Positions 24,632 to 31,871 of a DNA stretch of 64,000 nt are shown here, piece after piece. Every line of letters starts with the position of its first letter. Positions within the stretch are counted from its first letter, which is position 1. The position numbers and the translations under genes were made by a program. The stretch comes from Streptomyces noursei (lineage in GTDB: Bacteria; Actinomycetota; Actinomycetes; Streptomycetales; Streptomycetaceae), in contig NZ_LWBU01000373.1 in NCBI RefSeq assembly GCF_001646665.1, positions 226,885-290,884 on the forward strand. Direction: 5' to 3'. The notes beneath the pieces were generated by a model. The model saw only the letters and a list, made by a program, of their open reading frames with translations, was not told the origin of the DNA and did not search any database.

Positions 24632-25603
24632 TCAGCGGCCGCGGGCCGCCATGCGGGCCTTGCGTGCGGCGAGCTTCTCGTCGAACTTGCTCGCCTCCGA
24701 GTCCAGCCCGCCCATGTACAGGCCCAGCTCCTCCTGCGCCTTCAGGCCCTCCGGGCCCAGGCCCTCGATCTCCAGGACCTTCAGGAAGCGGAGCACCGGC
24801 TGCAGCACGTCGTCGTGGTGGATGCGCAGGTTGTAGATCTCGCCGATCGCCATCTGCGCGGCCGCCCGCTCGAAGCCCGGCATGCCGTGACCCGGCATGC
24901 GGAAGTTCACGACGACGTCGCGCACCGCCTGCATCGTCAGGTCCGGGGCCAGCTCGAAGGCCGCACCCAGCAGGTTCCGGTAGAAGACCATGTGCAGGTT
25001 CTCGTCGGTCGCGATGCGCGCCAGCATCCGGTCGCAGACCGGGTCGCCCGACTGGTGGCCGGTGTTCCGGTGCGAGATGCGGGTCGCCAGCTCCTGGAAG
25101 GCGACGTACGCCACCGAGTGCAGCATCGAGTGGCGGTTGTCCGATTCGAAGCCCTCGCTCATGTGGGACATCCGGAACTGCTCCAGCTTGTCCGGGTCCA
25201 CCGCGCGGGAGGCGAGCAGGTAGTCGCGCATCACGATGCCGTGACGGCCCTCCTCGGCCGTCCAGCGGTGCACCCAGGTGCCCCACGCGCCGTCCCGCCC
25301 GAAGAGGCTGGCGATCTCGTGGTGGTAGCTGGGCAGGTTGTCCTCGGTCAGCAGGTTCACGACGAGCGCGATCCTGCCGATGTCGGTGACCTTGGACTGC
25401 TGCGGCTCCCAGGCCTCACCGTCGTCGAAGAGGCCCGGGAAGTTCCGGCCGTCCGACCACGGGACGTACTCGTGGGGCATCCAGTCCTTGACGACCTTGA
25501 GATGGCGGTTGAGCTCCTTCTCGACCACCTCCTCCAAGGCGTACAGCAGCCGGGCGTCGGTCCACGCTTCCGAACTGCCGAGGTGGGGAGAGGTGAGGGT
25601 CAT
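24632..25603 (-). CDS. Acyl-[acyl-carrier-protein] desaturase (soluble di-iron, DesA type)
   Basis: 323 aa soluble fatty-acid desaturase that inserts a double bond into acyl-ACP, tuning membrane fluidity. The di-iron ligands are seen as AEEGRH (Glu118, His121) and TDENLH (Asp200-Glu201, His204), with Glu87 in LTEDNLPSYHHE as a further ligand candidate. The N-terminus (LLYALEEVVEKELNRHLK) and MPHEYVPWSDGRNF match the plant-like stearoyl-ACP desaturase family found in actinomycetes. ATG 25603 is preceded by AGGAG seven bases away. Its upstream region carries two adjacent TACG-N4-CGTA palindromes, so a TetR-type lipid-sensing repressor probably controls it; none is encoded in the window. Confidence 0.93.
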   Translation of the reverse strand: MTLTSPHLGSSEAWTDARLLYALEEVVEKELNRHLKVVKDWMPHEYVPWSDGRNFPGLFDDGEAWEPQQSKVTDIGRIALVVNLLTEDNLPSYHHEIASLFGRDGAWGTWVHRWTAEEGRHGIVMRDYLLASRAVDPDKLEQFRMSHMSEGFESDNRHSMLHSVAYVAFQELATRISHRNTGHQSGDPVCDRMLARIATDENLHMVFYRNLLGAAFELAPDLTMQAVRDVVVNFRMPGHGMPGFERAAAQMAIGEIYNLRIHHDDVLQPVLRFLKVLEIEGLGPEGLKAQEELGLYMGGLDSEASKFDEKLAARKARMAARGR

Positions 25604-25629
25604 ACGGGTGCTCCTGGGGACGGGAGATA

Positions 25630-25676
25630 CTTACGGCTTCGTAGGTTACGAGACCGTAGGTTAAGGGCCCCGTAAG
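25630..25676 (-). promoter_or_regulatory. Twin palindromic operator upstream of the desaturase
   Basis: Two perfect TACG-N4-CGTA palindromes, TACGGCTTCGTA at 25632-25643 and TACGAGACCGTA at 25647-25658, are offset by 15 bases. They are framed by CTTACGG (25630-25636) and CCGTAAG (25670-25676), which are inverted copies of each other. The block ends 27 bases before the desaturase ATG, where a repressor would block transcription. The layout resembles TetR-family sites that control fatty-acid desaturation genes. Confidence 0.7.
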
Positions 25677-25718
25677 CGAGAGCCAACCCCGGGGCCCTGA
25701 ACGGAGGGTTACGTTCCG

Positions 25719-26495
25719 TTATGTGCCCAGGTGGCGGAGGCGTACCGAGAGGCAGGTCACGCAGCCCTCGAGCTTCTCGAACTCGCCGATGTCGACGACG
25801 ACGGGCTCGTACCCGAGGTCCGCGAACAGCTCCGCCGATCTCGGCGCGCTCGCCGCCATGAGCAGCTTTCCCCCGCCCAGCAGCACCACGTGCGCACCCG
25901 CCTCTTCGGGCACCGGCAGGAAGCGCCCGAACAGCGAGGGCGTCTCCACCAGCGGCCCGTACCCGACGACCGTGCCGTCCGGGAGCGCCGTGACCGCCGA
26001 TTTCAAGTGCAGCACCCTGCTCACCGGCACGGCGACGACCCGCGCCCCCAGCGGCTCGAAGGCCGCCCGCAGCTGCGCCACCCCCTCGGCGTTCGTGCGC
26101 CCGCCCCGCCCCACGTACACCGTGTCGCCGATCTTCAGCACGTCACCCCCGTCGAGCGTGCCCGGCTCCCGCACCCGGCCGACCGGGCAGCCCAGCCGGT
26201 CCACCGCCTCCGCCACCGCGGCCGTCTCGGGGCGGCGCGAGGGGGCGCCGGGCCGGCAGACCAGCGCCACGTTGCGGAACATCACCACCGTGTCCTCGAC
26301 GAACACCCCGTCCGGGCACTCGTCGGCCGGCTCCACCTCCACGGTCTCCCAGCCGTGGGCGCGCAGCGCGCCGACGTACCGCTCCCATTGCGCGAGGGCC
26401 AGGGCGGGGTCGACGGGCGTGCGCTCCAGGTGGGTGACCAGGCCCTCGGCGAGGCGCGGACCCGGGCGGCGGACGAGGGCTTTCCTGCTGGGCAC
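25719..26495 (-). CDS. ddaH: Dimethylargininase (DDAH) / amidinotransferase family
   Basis: 258 aa. Hydrolyses methylated arginines to citrulline and methylamines. Key elements: VFVEDTVVMFRNVALVCRPG with the Glu-Asp pair, GTLDGGDVLKIGDTVYVGRG, the catalytic His in VLHLKSAVTALPDG, and the catalytic Cys near the C-terminus in EGCVTCLSVRL (the second Cys aligns with the nucleophile). I chose GTG 26495 because CGGAGG sits five bases upstream; an earlier in-frame GTG at 26525 has no such site and adds ten residues without homology. Arginine deiminase is an alternative but is longer and has different loops. It is separated from the desaturase by 115 bases. Confidence 0.9.
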   Translation of the reverse strand: MPSRKALVRRPGPRLAEGLVTHLERTPVDPALALAQWERYVGALRAHGWETVEVEPADECPDGVFVEDTVVMFRNVALVCRPGAPSRRPETAAVAEAVDRLGCPVGRVREPGTLDGGDVLKIGDTVYVGRGGRTNAEGVAQLRAAFEPLGARVVAVPVSRVLHLKSAVTALPDGTVVGYGPLVETPSLFGRFLPVPEEAGAHVVLLGGGKLLMAASAPRSAELFADLGYEPVVVDIGEFEKLEGCVTCLSVRLRHLGT

Positions 26496-26616
26496 GGCGA
26501 CCTCCGGAAGTCGGTGACCGCCCACCCCTACCCCGTCCGCCCCCCGTCATTCGGGGGCCGGGCCCCGGGCGGGTCGGCGGCCGCGCTCCCCGGCCGCCGT
26601 CCCCCCCCCCGGGCCG

Positions 26617-28254
26617 TCACCGGTCGGCCAGCACCTCGTCCGCCGTCGTGGGACGCAGCTCGCCGTCCTCCATCAGCAGCCACCGGGTGATGCCGATCGA
26701 CTCCAGGAACGCCAGGTCGTGGCTGGCCACGATCAGCGCCCCCTCGTACGCGTCGAGCGCCGCGACCAGCTTCCGCACGCTCGCCATGTCGAGGTTGTTG
26801 GTCGGCTCGTCCAGCATCAGCAGCTGCGGTGCCGGCTCCGCGAGGAGCAGCGCGGCCAGCGCCGCCCGGAACCGCTCGCCGCCCGAGAGGGTCCCGGCCG
26901 GCTGGTCGGCCCGTGCGCCCCGGAACAGGAAGCGGGCGAGCCGCGCCCGGATCCGGTTGTTCGTGGCCTCGGGCGCGTACCGGGCGACGTTCTCCACCAC
27001 GCTCAGCCCGTCGTCGAGGACGTCGAGCCGCTGCGGCAGGAAGCGCAGCGGTACGTGCGCCTCCACCACCCCGGCCACCGGCGGCAGTTCACCGGCGACG
27101 GTCCGCAGCAGCGTCGTCTTTCCGGCGCCGTTGCGCCCGACCAGCGCCACCCGCTCCGGCCCGCGCAGCTCCCACTCCCCGCCGACCCGTCCCCCGTACC
27201 GCAGTTCCAGGTCGCGCAGGAGCAGTACGTCCCGGCCCGGCGGAACGGTCGTGTACGGCAGTTCGACGCGGATCTCGTCGTCGTCCCGCACCGCCTCCAC
27301 CGCCTCGTCGAGCCGCTCCCTCGCCTCGGCGAGCTTCTGGGCGTGCATGGTGCGGTGCTTTCCGGCCGACTCCTGCGCCGCCCGTTTGCGCGCACCCATC
27401 ACGATCTTCGGCTCGCGTTTGCTCTCGTACATCTTCTGGCCGTACCGCTTGCGCCGCGCCAGTTTCACCTGGGCGTCGGCCAGTTCGCGCTTCTGCCGCT
27501 GCACGTCGGCCTCGGCGACCCGCACCATGCGCTCGGCCGCGTCCTGTTCGGCGGCGAGCGCCTCCTCGTACGCCGAGTAGGCCCCGCCGTACCAGGTGAC
27601 TTCGCCGTCCCGGAGGTCGGCGATCTGGTCCACCAGCTCCAGCAGTTCGCGGTCGTGACTGACCACCACCAGGACTCCGGACCACGCCGAGACGGCCGCG
27701 TACAGCCGGCGGCGGGCGTGCAGGTCGAGGTTGTTGGTCGGCTCGTCGAGCAGCAGGACCTCGGGCCTCGCCAGCAGCAGCGCGGCCAGCCGCAGCAGCA
27801 CGCACTCGCCGCCCGACACCTCGCCGATGGTGCGGTCCAGGCCGATGTGGCCGAGCCCGAGCTGGTCGAGCGTGGCGCGTGCCCGTTCCTCGACGTCCCA
27901 GTCGTCGCCGATCACCGTAAAGTGCTCCTCGCTCGCGTCACCGCCCTCGATGGCGTGCAGCGCGGCGCGGGTGGCGGCGATGCCGAGGGCCTGTTCCACC
28001 CGGAGCGCGGTGTCGAGGGTGGCGTTCTGCGGCAGGTAGCCCAGTTCACCCGCCGTGCGGACGGTGCCCCCGGTGGGGGTGAGTTCTCCCGCGACCAGCT
28101 TCAGCAGGGTGGACTTGCCGGAGCCGTTGAGGCCGATCAGACCGGTCCTGCCCGGACCGACCGCGAGCTGGAAGCCGTCCAGCACCTCGGTGCCGTCCGG
28201 CCACGAGAACGACAGGTCGGTGCAGGTGATGAACGTGGGGAAGGTAGAAGACAT
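26617..28254 (-). CDS. ABC-F ribosome-protection / translation factor
   Basis: 545 aa with two ATP-binding cassettes and no membrane segments, so an ABC-F protein that acts on the ribosome rather than a transporter. First cassette: Walker A GLNGSGKST, signature VSGGE, Walker B LLLDEPTNNLDLHARRR. The linker (about 255-335) is a long charged helical pair (RMVRVAEADVQRQKRELADA). Second cassette: GRNGAGKTT, LSGGERFRAALAALLL and LMLDEPTNNLDMASVRK. ATG 28254 starts just before homology (TFITCTDLSFSWPDG). The 5' leader has a promoter and competing hairpins, typical of drug-inducible resistance ABC-F genes in streptomycetes. A housekeeping role cannot be excluded. Confidence 0.92.
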   Translation of the reverse strand: MSSTFPTFITCTDLSFSWPDGTEVLDGFQLAVGPGRTGLIGLNGSGKSTLLKLVAGELTPTGGTVRTAGELGYLPQNATLDTALRVEQALGIAATRAALHAIEGGDASEEHFTVIGDDWDVEERARATLDQLGLGHIGLDRTIGEVSGGECVLLRLAALLLARPEVLLLDEPTNNLDLHARRRLYAAVSAWSGVLVVVSHDRELLELVDQIADLRDGEVTWYGGAYSAYEEALAAEQDAAERMVRVAEADVQRQKRELADAQVKLARRKRYGQKMYESKREPKIVMGARKRAAQESAGKHRTMHAQKLAEARERLDEAVEAVRDDDEIRVELPYTTVPPGRDVLLLRDLELRYGGRVGGEWELRGPERVALVGRNGAGKTTLLRTVAGELPPVAGVVEAHVPLRFLPQRLDVLDDGLSVVENVARYAPEATNNRIRARLARFLFRGARADQPAGTLSGGERFRAALAALLLAEPAPQLLMLDEPTNNLDMASVRKLVAALDAYEGALIVASHDLAFLESIGITRWLLMEDGELRPTTADEVLADR

Positions 28255-28425
28255 ACGGGTCTCCCGGTTGCGTGAGGAAAAGGGGCAACGGGTGAGACAC
28301 CGGGACGGCTCGGGGCCGAGGTCGCACACGGCGGGGCGCACAGCGCCGGAACGCGGCTGTGCGACACGGTGTCTCGAGACCTCAGACGAGCAACGTCCTA
28401 CTCCGTTCGGCGACGACAAGGGCCG
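28255..28425 (-). promoter_or_regulatory. Attenuator-like leader of the ABC-F gene
   Basis: The leader of about 170 bases can fold in mutually exclusive ways. CGCACAGC (28337-28344) pairs with GCTGTGCG (28356-28363), while GTCGCAC (28321-28327) could instead pair with GTGCGAC (28359-28365). A 9-base perfect inverted repeat, GAGACACCG (28294-28302) with CGGTGTCTC (28367-28375), encloses them, and the palindrome GTCTCGAGAC lies at 28371-28380. Near the 5' end a GGAG precedes a tiny frame TTG-CTC-GTC-TGA. The arrangement suggests ribosome-mediated attenuation. Confidence 0.5.
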
Positions 28426-28431
28426 CCAACG

Positions 28432-28460
28432 AAGGTACGCCCGGTCCGGTCGGGCGGCAA
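28432..28460 (-). promoter_or_regulatory. Putative housekeeping-type promoter of the ABC-F gene
   Basis: On the minus strand TTGCCG (28455-28460) and TACCTT (28432-28437) are separated by 17 bases, a good match to a sigma-70-type promoter. Transcription would begin near 28425, giving a leader of about 170 bases. Confidence 0.5.
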
Positions 28461-28489
28461 CGGATTAAATCGGGGCGGGGCGCCGGGGG

Positions 28490-28906
28490 TCAGTGGGCGT
28501 CGCGCAGCAGCTCCGTCAGGTCCTGGTCCAGGTCCAGGAACTCGTGCTCGCAGCCCGCCGGCACCAGGTGCTGGGTCCGCCTGAGGAAGCGGCGCACCTC
28601 GGAGCTGCGGACGTGCACCATCGCGACGCCCTCCTGGGCGTGGAACTCCACGACGGTGCGGTCGTAGCCGTACGGACGCACGCGCACGTCGCCGAGTCCG
28701 GCCGGTCCGTCGAGGCCCGCGGCGAGCAGCTCCCGGGCGAACTCCCAGGACACGTCGACGCCCTCCAGCGTGGCCCGCGCGGGGAAGCCCATCTGCACGG
28801 CGAAGGGGTTCCCGGGGTCGTAGCGCAGGGTGGCGGCGACGGATTCGGTGCGGGGCGCGGACGCGACCAGGCGGGCCCGTACGGCCTGCTCGATGACGGT
28901 GGACAA
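28490..28906 (-). CDS. ssgD: SsgA-like sporulation and cell-division protein (SsgD-like)
   Basis: 138 aa from a TTG at 28906, six bases after a GGGAG ribosome binding site; the longer frame upstream shows no homology and would be atypical for a family of about 130-145 aa. Family hallmarks are clear: ATLRYDPGNPFAVQMGF, VSWEFARELLAAGLDGPAGL, GDVRVRPYGYDRTVVEFHAQ, VRSSEVRRFLRRTQHLVPAG and LDLDQDLTELL. SsgA-like proteins are confined to sporulating actinomycetes and guide septum placement and wall remodelling. The N-terminus STVIEQAVRARLVASAPR and overall wording are closest to SsgD as I recall it; the symbol is given on that basis and could be off within the family. Confidence 0.88.
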   Translation of the reverse strand: MSTVIEQAVRARLVASAPRTESVAATLRYDPGNPFAVQMGFPARATLEGVDVSWEFARELLAAGLDGPAGLGDVRVRPYGYDRTVVEFHAQEGVAMVHVRSSEVRRFLRRTQHLVPAGCEHEFLDLDQDLTELLRDAH

Positions 28907-29056
28907 GGCCTGCTCCCTCACACGCGGCTGCGGCGGTACGTCTCTTGCACCAGGGAGGACGACGAATCCGGCGGGTGCGTGCACTGGGGGAGGGTGTGAC
29001 CTGTGTCACCCGGGCGGTCTGGACGGGTCCGTCGGGGTGGGCTACGTTCCCGCGCC

Positions 29057-30211
29057 ATGACGTCGATGGGGAAGACGATACGGACGGTGTCTGCGGGGCT
29101 CTGCGGGGCGGTGCTGGCGGCCGCCCTCGGCGCGTCACCGGCCGGCGCGGCGCCGGCCGGCTCCCGCCCGGCCGCGTCCGCCGTGGCCGGGTCCGCCGTG
29201 GCCGGGTCCGCCGGGGCCGGGTCCGCCGGGGCCGGCGGGGGACCCGTCTGGGAGCCGAGGCCGACGGGGAGCGACGCGCGTTTCCGGGGCCTCGCCGCCG
29301 TGAGCCGTTCCACCGCCTGGGTGGCGGGTTCGAAGGGCACGGTGCTGCGCACCCGGGACGGCGGGAGGACCTGGCGGGACGTCTCGCCCCCCGGGGCGGG
29401 CGGGCTGGAGTTCCGGGACGTGGAGGCGTTCGACGGCCGCCGCGCCGTGGTGCTGGCGATCGGCGAGGGGGACGCCTCCCGCATCCTGCGCACCGACGAC
29501 GGCGGAGCGAGCTGGACGGAGACGTTCCGCAACCCCGACCCCCGGGCCTTCTACGACTGCGTCACCTTCTTCGACAGCCGCCACGGCCTCGCGATGAGCG
29601 ACCCGGTCGACGGCAAGTACCGGATCCTGTCCACTGGGGACGGCGGCCGGACCTGGAAGGTGCTGCCCGACACCGGCATGCCCGCCGCGCTGCCCGGAGA
29701 GGCCGCGTTCGCGGCGAGCGGCCAGTGCCTCGCCGCGTCCGGCCCCAGGGACGTGTGGCTGGCCACCGGAGGCGGCGCCACCGCGCGCGTGCTGCACTCC
29801 TCCGACCGGGGCCTGAACTGGACGGTCGCCGCATCGACGATCCCGGCGGGCGACCCGGCGCGCGGGGTCTTCGCACTGGCCTTCCGCGACCGCGCGCACG
29901 GCATCGCGGTGGGGGGCGACTACCGCACCGGGCAGCCGTCCCCGCGGGCGGCGGCCGTCAGCCGGGACGGCGGACGGACCTGGCGGCAGGCGGACACCCC
30001 GCCGGCCGCGTACCGCTCGGGCGTCGCCTGGCTCCCGCACAGCCGGTCGGCCGCCCTCGCGGTCGGACCCACCGGGACGGACCTGACGACGGACGGCGGC
30101 CGCACCTGGCGGACCGTCGACACCGGCTCGTACGACACGGTCGACTGCGCCGCCGGCCGCGGCTGCTGGGCGGCGGGCGAGAAGGGCCGGGTCGCCCGCC
30201 TGGCGCGCTGA
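29057..30211 (+). CDS. Secreted beta-propeller protein with BNR/Asp-box repeats (Ycf48/sialidase-like)
   Basis: 384 aa. Signal peptide (TVSAGLCGAVLAAALGASPAGA), then a repetitive Ala/Gly segment of four five-residue units, SAVAG SAVAG SAGAG SAGAG. A beta-propeller follows with repeated Asp-box motifs: RTRDGGRTWRD, RTDDGGASWTE, STGDGGRTWKV, HSSDRGLNWTV, SRDGGRTWRQ and TTDGGRTWRT. Such proteins are often annotated as oxidoreductases or photosystem-stability-factor-like, but no active-site residues of sialidases are seen, so the function is unknown; it probably binds protein or glycan outside the cell. ATG 29057 was taken; an upstream GTG frame adds an Arg-rich stretch without a signal peptide. 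A second ATG nine bases on is also possible. Confidence 0.82.
   Translation: MTSMGKTIRTVSAGLCGAVLAAALGASPAGAAPAGSRPAASAVAGSAVAGSAGAGSAGAGGGPVWEPRPTGSDARFRGLAAVSRSTAWVAGSKGTVLRTRDGGRTWRDVSPPGAGGLEFRDVEAFDGRRAVVLAIGEGDASRILRTDDGGASWTETFRNPDPRAFYDCVTFFDSRHGLAMSDPVDGKYRILSTGDGGRTWKVLPDTGMPAALPGEAAFAASGQCLAASGPRDVWLATGGGATARVLHSSDRGLNWTVAASTIPAGDPARGVFALAFRDRAHGIAVGGDYRTGQPSPRAAAVSRDGGRTWRQADTPPAAYRSGVAWLPHSRSAALAVGPTGTDLTTDGGRTWRTVDTGSYDTVDCAAGRGCWAAGEKGRVARLAR
29176..29235 (+). repeat. Four tandem 15-bp repeats
   Basis: Units starting at 29176, 29191, 29206 and 29221 read GTCCGCCGTGGCCGG twice, then GTCCGCCGGGGCCGG twice. They encode SAVAG/SAGAG at the start of the mature propeller protein and look slippage-prone. 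Confidence 0.85.
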
Positions 30212-30469
30212 CACCGCCCCCGCGCCGCGGCGCCCCGGTGAGGTGGGCCCGCCCCGCCACCCGGGGGAGCAGCCGGGCGGCACCGACCGCCGCCCCGGTG
30301 CGGCGCCGCCGGAGGTGAAGATCCGGTGCATCGACGCCCGCATGGCCGGACCCACCGGCCCGCGGGCCGACCTGGAGGCGCGTGTGTGCACCGGCTGCCC
30401 CCGCGCGCGGCGGACCGGGCCGGCCGAACGGCCCGCCGGCTCCGGCTCCTGCTCCGGACGGGTCCCGGC

Positions 30470-30778
30470 TCAGCGCCCTTCGGCGGGAAGCTTCTGGCGG
30501 TACGCGGAGAGGTCCGGTGCCGTCCTGGTCGCGACGAACTCGGTGACGCGGTACGCGCACAGCCCCGCGGTGACGAACGGATCGGTCGCGGTGATGGCCT
30601 CGATCCGCGCGCGGTCGTCGCCGACGGCCAGGATGATGCCGCCGTCACGCGGGTTCTTGCGACCGGAGGCGATGAACGCCCCCGACGCGTAATGGGTGTC
30701 GAGCCAGGCGACGTGGTCCGGGAGGAGCTCGTCCACCCGGTCGAGGGGCCCGGTGTAGGTCAATTCCAGTACGAACAT
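30470..30778 (-). CDS. YciI-family protein
   Basis: 102 aa from ATG 30778. The ferredoxin-like YciI fold is recognised from MFVLELTYTGPLDRVDELLP, the conserved DHVAWLDTHYASGAFIASG (with the His of the presumed active site) and KNPRDGGIILAVGDDRARIE, then the terminal ATDPFVTAGLCAYRVTEF. Family members are small dimeric proteins related to dehydrochlorinases, mostly of unknown role; some are transcription-linked fusions. The longer minus-strand frame extending to 31006 is antisense to endonuclease V and was not used. It is divergent from endonuclease V, with 100 bases between. Confidence 0.85.
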   Translation of the reverse strand: MFVLELTYTGPLDRVDELLPDHVAWLDTHYASGAFIASGRKNPRDGGIILAVGDDRARIEAITATDPFVTAGLCAYRVTEFVATRTAPDLSAYRQKLPAEGR

Positions 30779-30878
30779 GACCGCGAGGCTATCGGGCCCC
30801 ACCGGCAGCAGCCCGCCCCGGTCGCCCGCCGCCCGGGCATCCCGCCCCTCACCGCCGCGGACGTAGGGTGACACCACT

Positions 30879-31568
30879 ATGACGATCATCGAGAAGCCCG
30901 CCGACTGGCCGTCCGACGAGGCGGCGGCCCTGGCCGTCCAGGACGGACTGCGCGGCCGCGTCATCCTCGACGAGCCCGGCCCGCCGCCCGGCACCGGACT
31001 GGTCACGGGCGTCGACGTGGCCTACGACGACGACCGTGACCTGGTCGCCGCGGCGGCCGTCGTCCTGGACGCCAGGACGCTCGCCGTCGTCGAGGAGGCC
31101 ACCGCCGTCGGCCGGGTGTCCTTCCCGTACGTGCCCGGACTCCTCGCCTTCCGCGAGATACCGACCGTCCTCGCCGCGCTCGACCGGCTGCGCAACGGCC
31201 CCGGACTGGTGGTGTGCGACGGCTACGGCCGGGCCCACCCGCGCTGCTTCGGCCTCGCCGCCCACCTCGGCGTCCTCACCGGACTTCCGGTGATCGGCGT
31301 CGCCAAGAACCCGTTCACCTTCTCCTACGAGCAGCCCGCCGCCGGGCGCGGGGCGTCCGCTCCCCTGGTGGCTGACGACGAGGAGGTCGGCCGGGCGCTG
31401 CGCACCCAGGAGGGCGTCAAGCCGGTGTTCGTCTCCGTCGGCCACCGGGTGTCCCTCGACAACGCCTGCGCCCACACCCTCCACCTGGCGCCCCGCTACC
31501 GCATCCCGGAGACCACCCGCCACGCCGACTCCCTGTGCAGGCGCGCCCTGAAGGAGGCGACGGCCTGA
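30879..31568 (+). CDS. nfi: Endonuclease V (deoxyinosine 3' endonuclease)
   Basis: 229 aa. Cuts the second phosphodiester bond 3' of deoxyinosine, starting repair of deaminated adenine. Motifs: TGVDVAYDDD with the first metal-binding Asp, FPYVPGLLAFREIPTVLAAL containing the conserved Pro-Tyr-Pro wedge equivalent (PYVPG) and catalytic Glu, VCDGYGRAHPRCFGLAAHLG with the second Asp, and GVAKNPFTF. Length matches the family. ATG 30879 is preceded by GTAGGGTGACACCACT, a weak binding site. It ends with GCCTGATC, where a possible CTG start of the next small frame overlaps the TGA. Confidence 0.95.
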   Translation: MTIIEKPADWPSDEAAALAVQDGLRGRVILDEPGPPPGTGLVTGVDVAYDDDRDLVAAAAVVLDARTLAVVEEATAVGRVSFPYVPGLLAFREIPTVLAALDRLRNGPGLVVCDGYGRAHPRCFGLAAHLGVLTGLPVIGVAKNPFTFSYEQPAAGRGASAPLVADDEEVGRALRTQEGVKPVFVSVGHRVSLDNACAHTLHLAPRYRIPETTRHADSLCRRALKEATA

Positions 31569-31858
31569 TCGGACGGCTCCGGCGCACGGTCCCGGACCGC
31601 CCCGACCCGCGCGCCCTGGCACGCTTCCACCGCGCCCCGCTCGGGGGAGAGACCGACCGCCCGGACCCCCGCTGGTCGCTCGACGCGGACCGGGCGACCC
31701 TGCACCCGGACGGCGGTCAGGAGCCGGCGTTCCGGCGGGCGGACCCGTACCTGCCGCTCGGCCCGGGCGCCGTCCCGCTCGATGGCGGGGACCCCGCCCG
31801 CGGCCGGCATGTCCGGGCCGACCCGGCGGGGCACCCGTTCCGCCTCGTACGCGACTGA
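31565..31858 (+). CDS. Small VOC/glyoxalase-like protein or remnant, possible CTG start
   Basis: A 97-codon frame directly after endonuclease V with strong G/C at third positions, so it looks coding. The end, RGRHVRADPAGHPFRLVRD, resembles the last strand of glyoxalase-like VOC domains (usually ...ADPEGNEFCLV), and RWSLDADRATLHPDGG could be an earlier piece, but most of a VOC domain is missing. There is no ATG. A GTG at 31535 is inside nfi; alternatively CTG at 31565 overlaps the nfi TGA and has AAGGAGG at a good distance (31553-31559). It may be a decayed gene or a coupled small protein. I cannot decide between these. Confidence 0.4.
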   Translation: MIGRLRRTVPDRPDPRALARFHRAPLGGETDRPDPRWSLDADRATLHPDGGQEPAFRRADPYLPLGPGAVPLDGGDPARGRHVRADPAGHPFRLVRD

Positions 31859-31871
31859 GGCCGCCCTCCGC

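Noticed and set aside
28137..28367. A 76-aa leader protein overlapping the ABC-F start
   Set aside because: It runs through the ABC-F start in another frame with no homology. The short TTG-CTC-GTC-TGA frame is the better leader candidate, though still unproven.
30243..30871. Plus-strand frames upstream of and antisense to the YciI gene
   Set aside because: No homology, and most of each lies antisense to the YciI gene, whose own product is recognisable.
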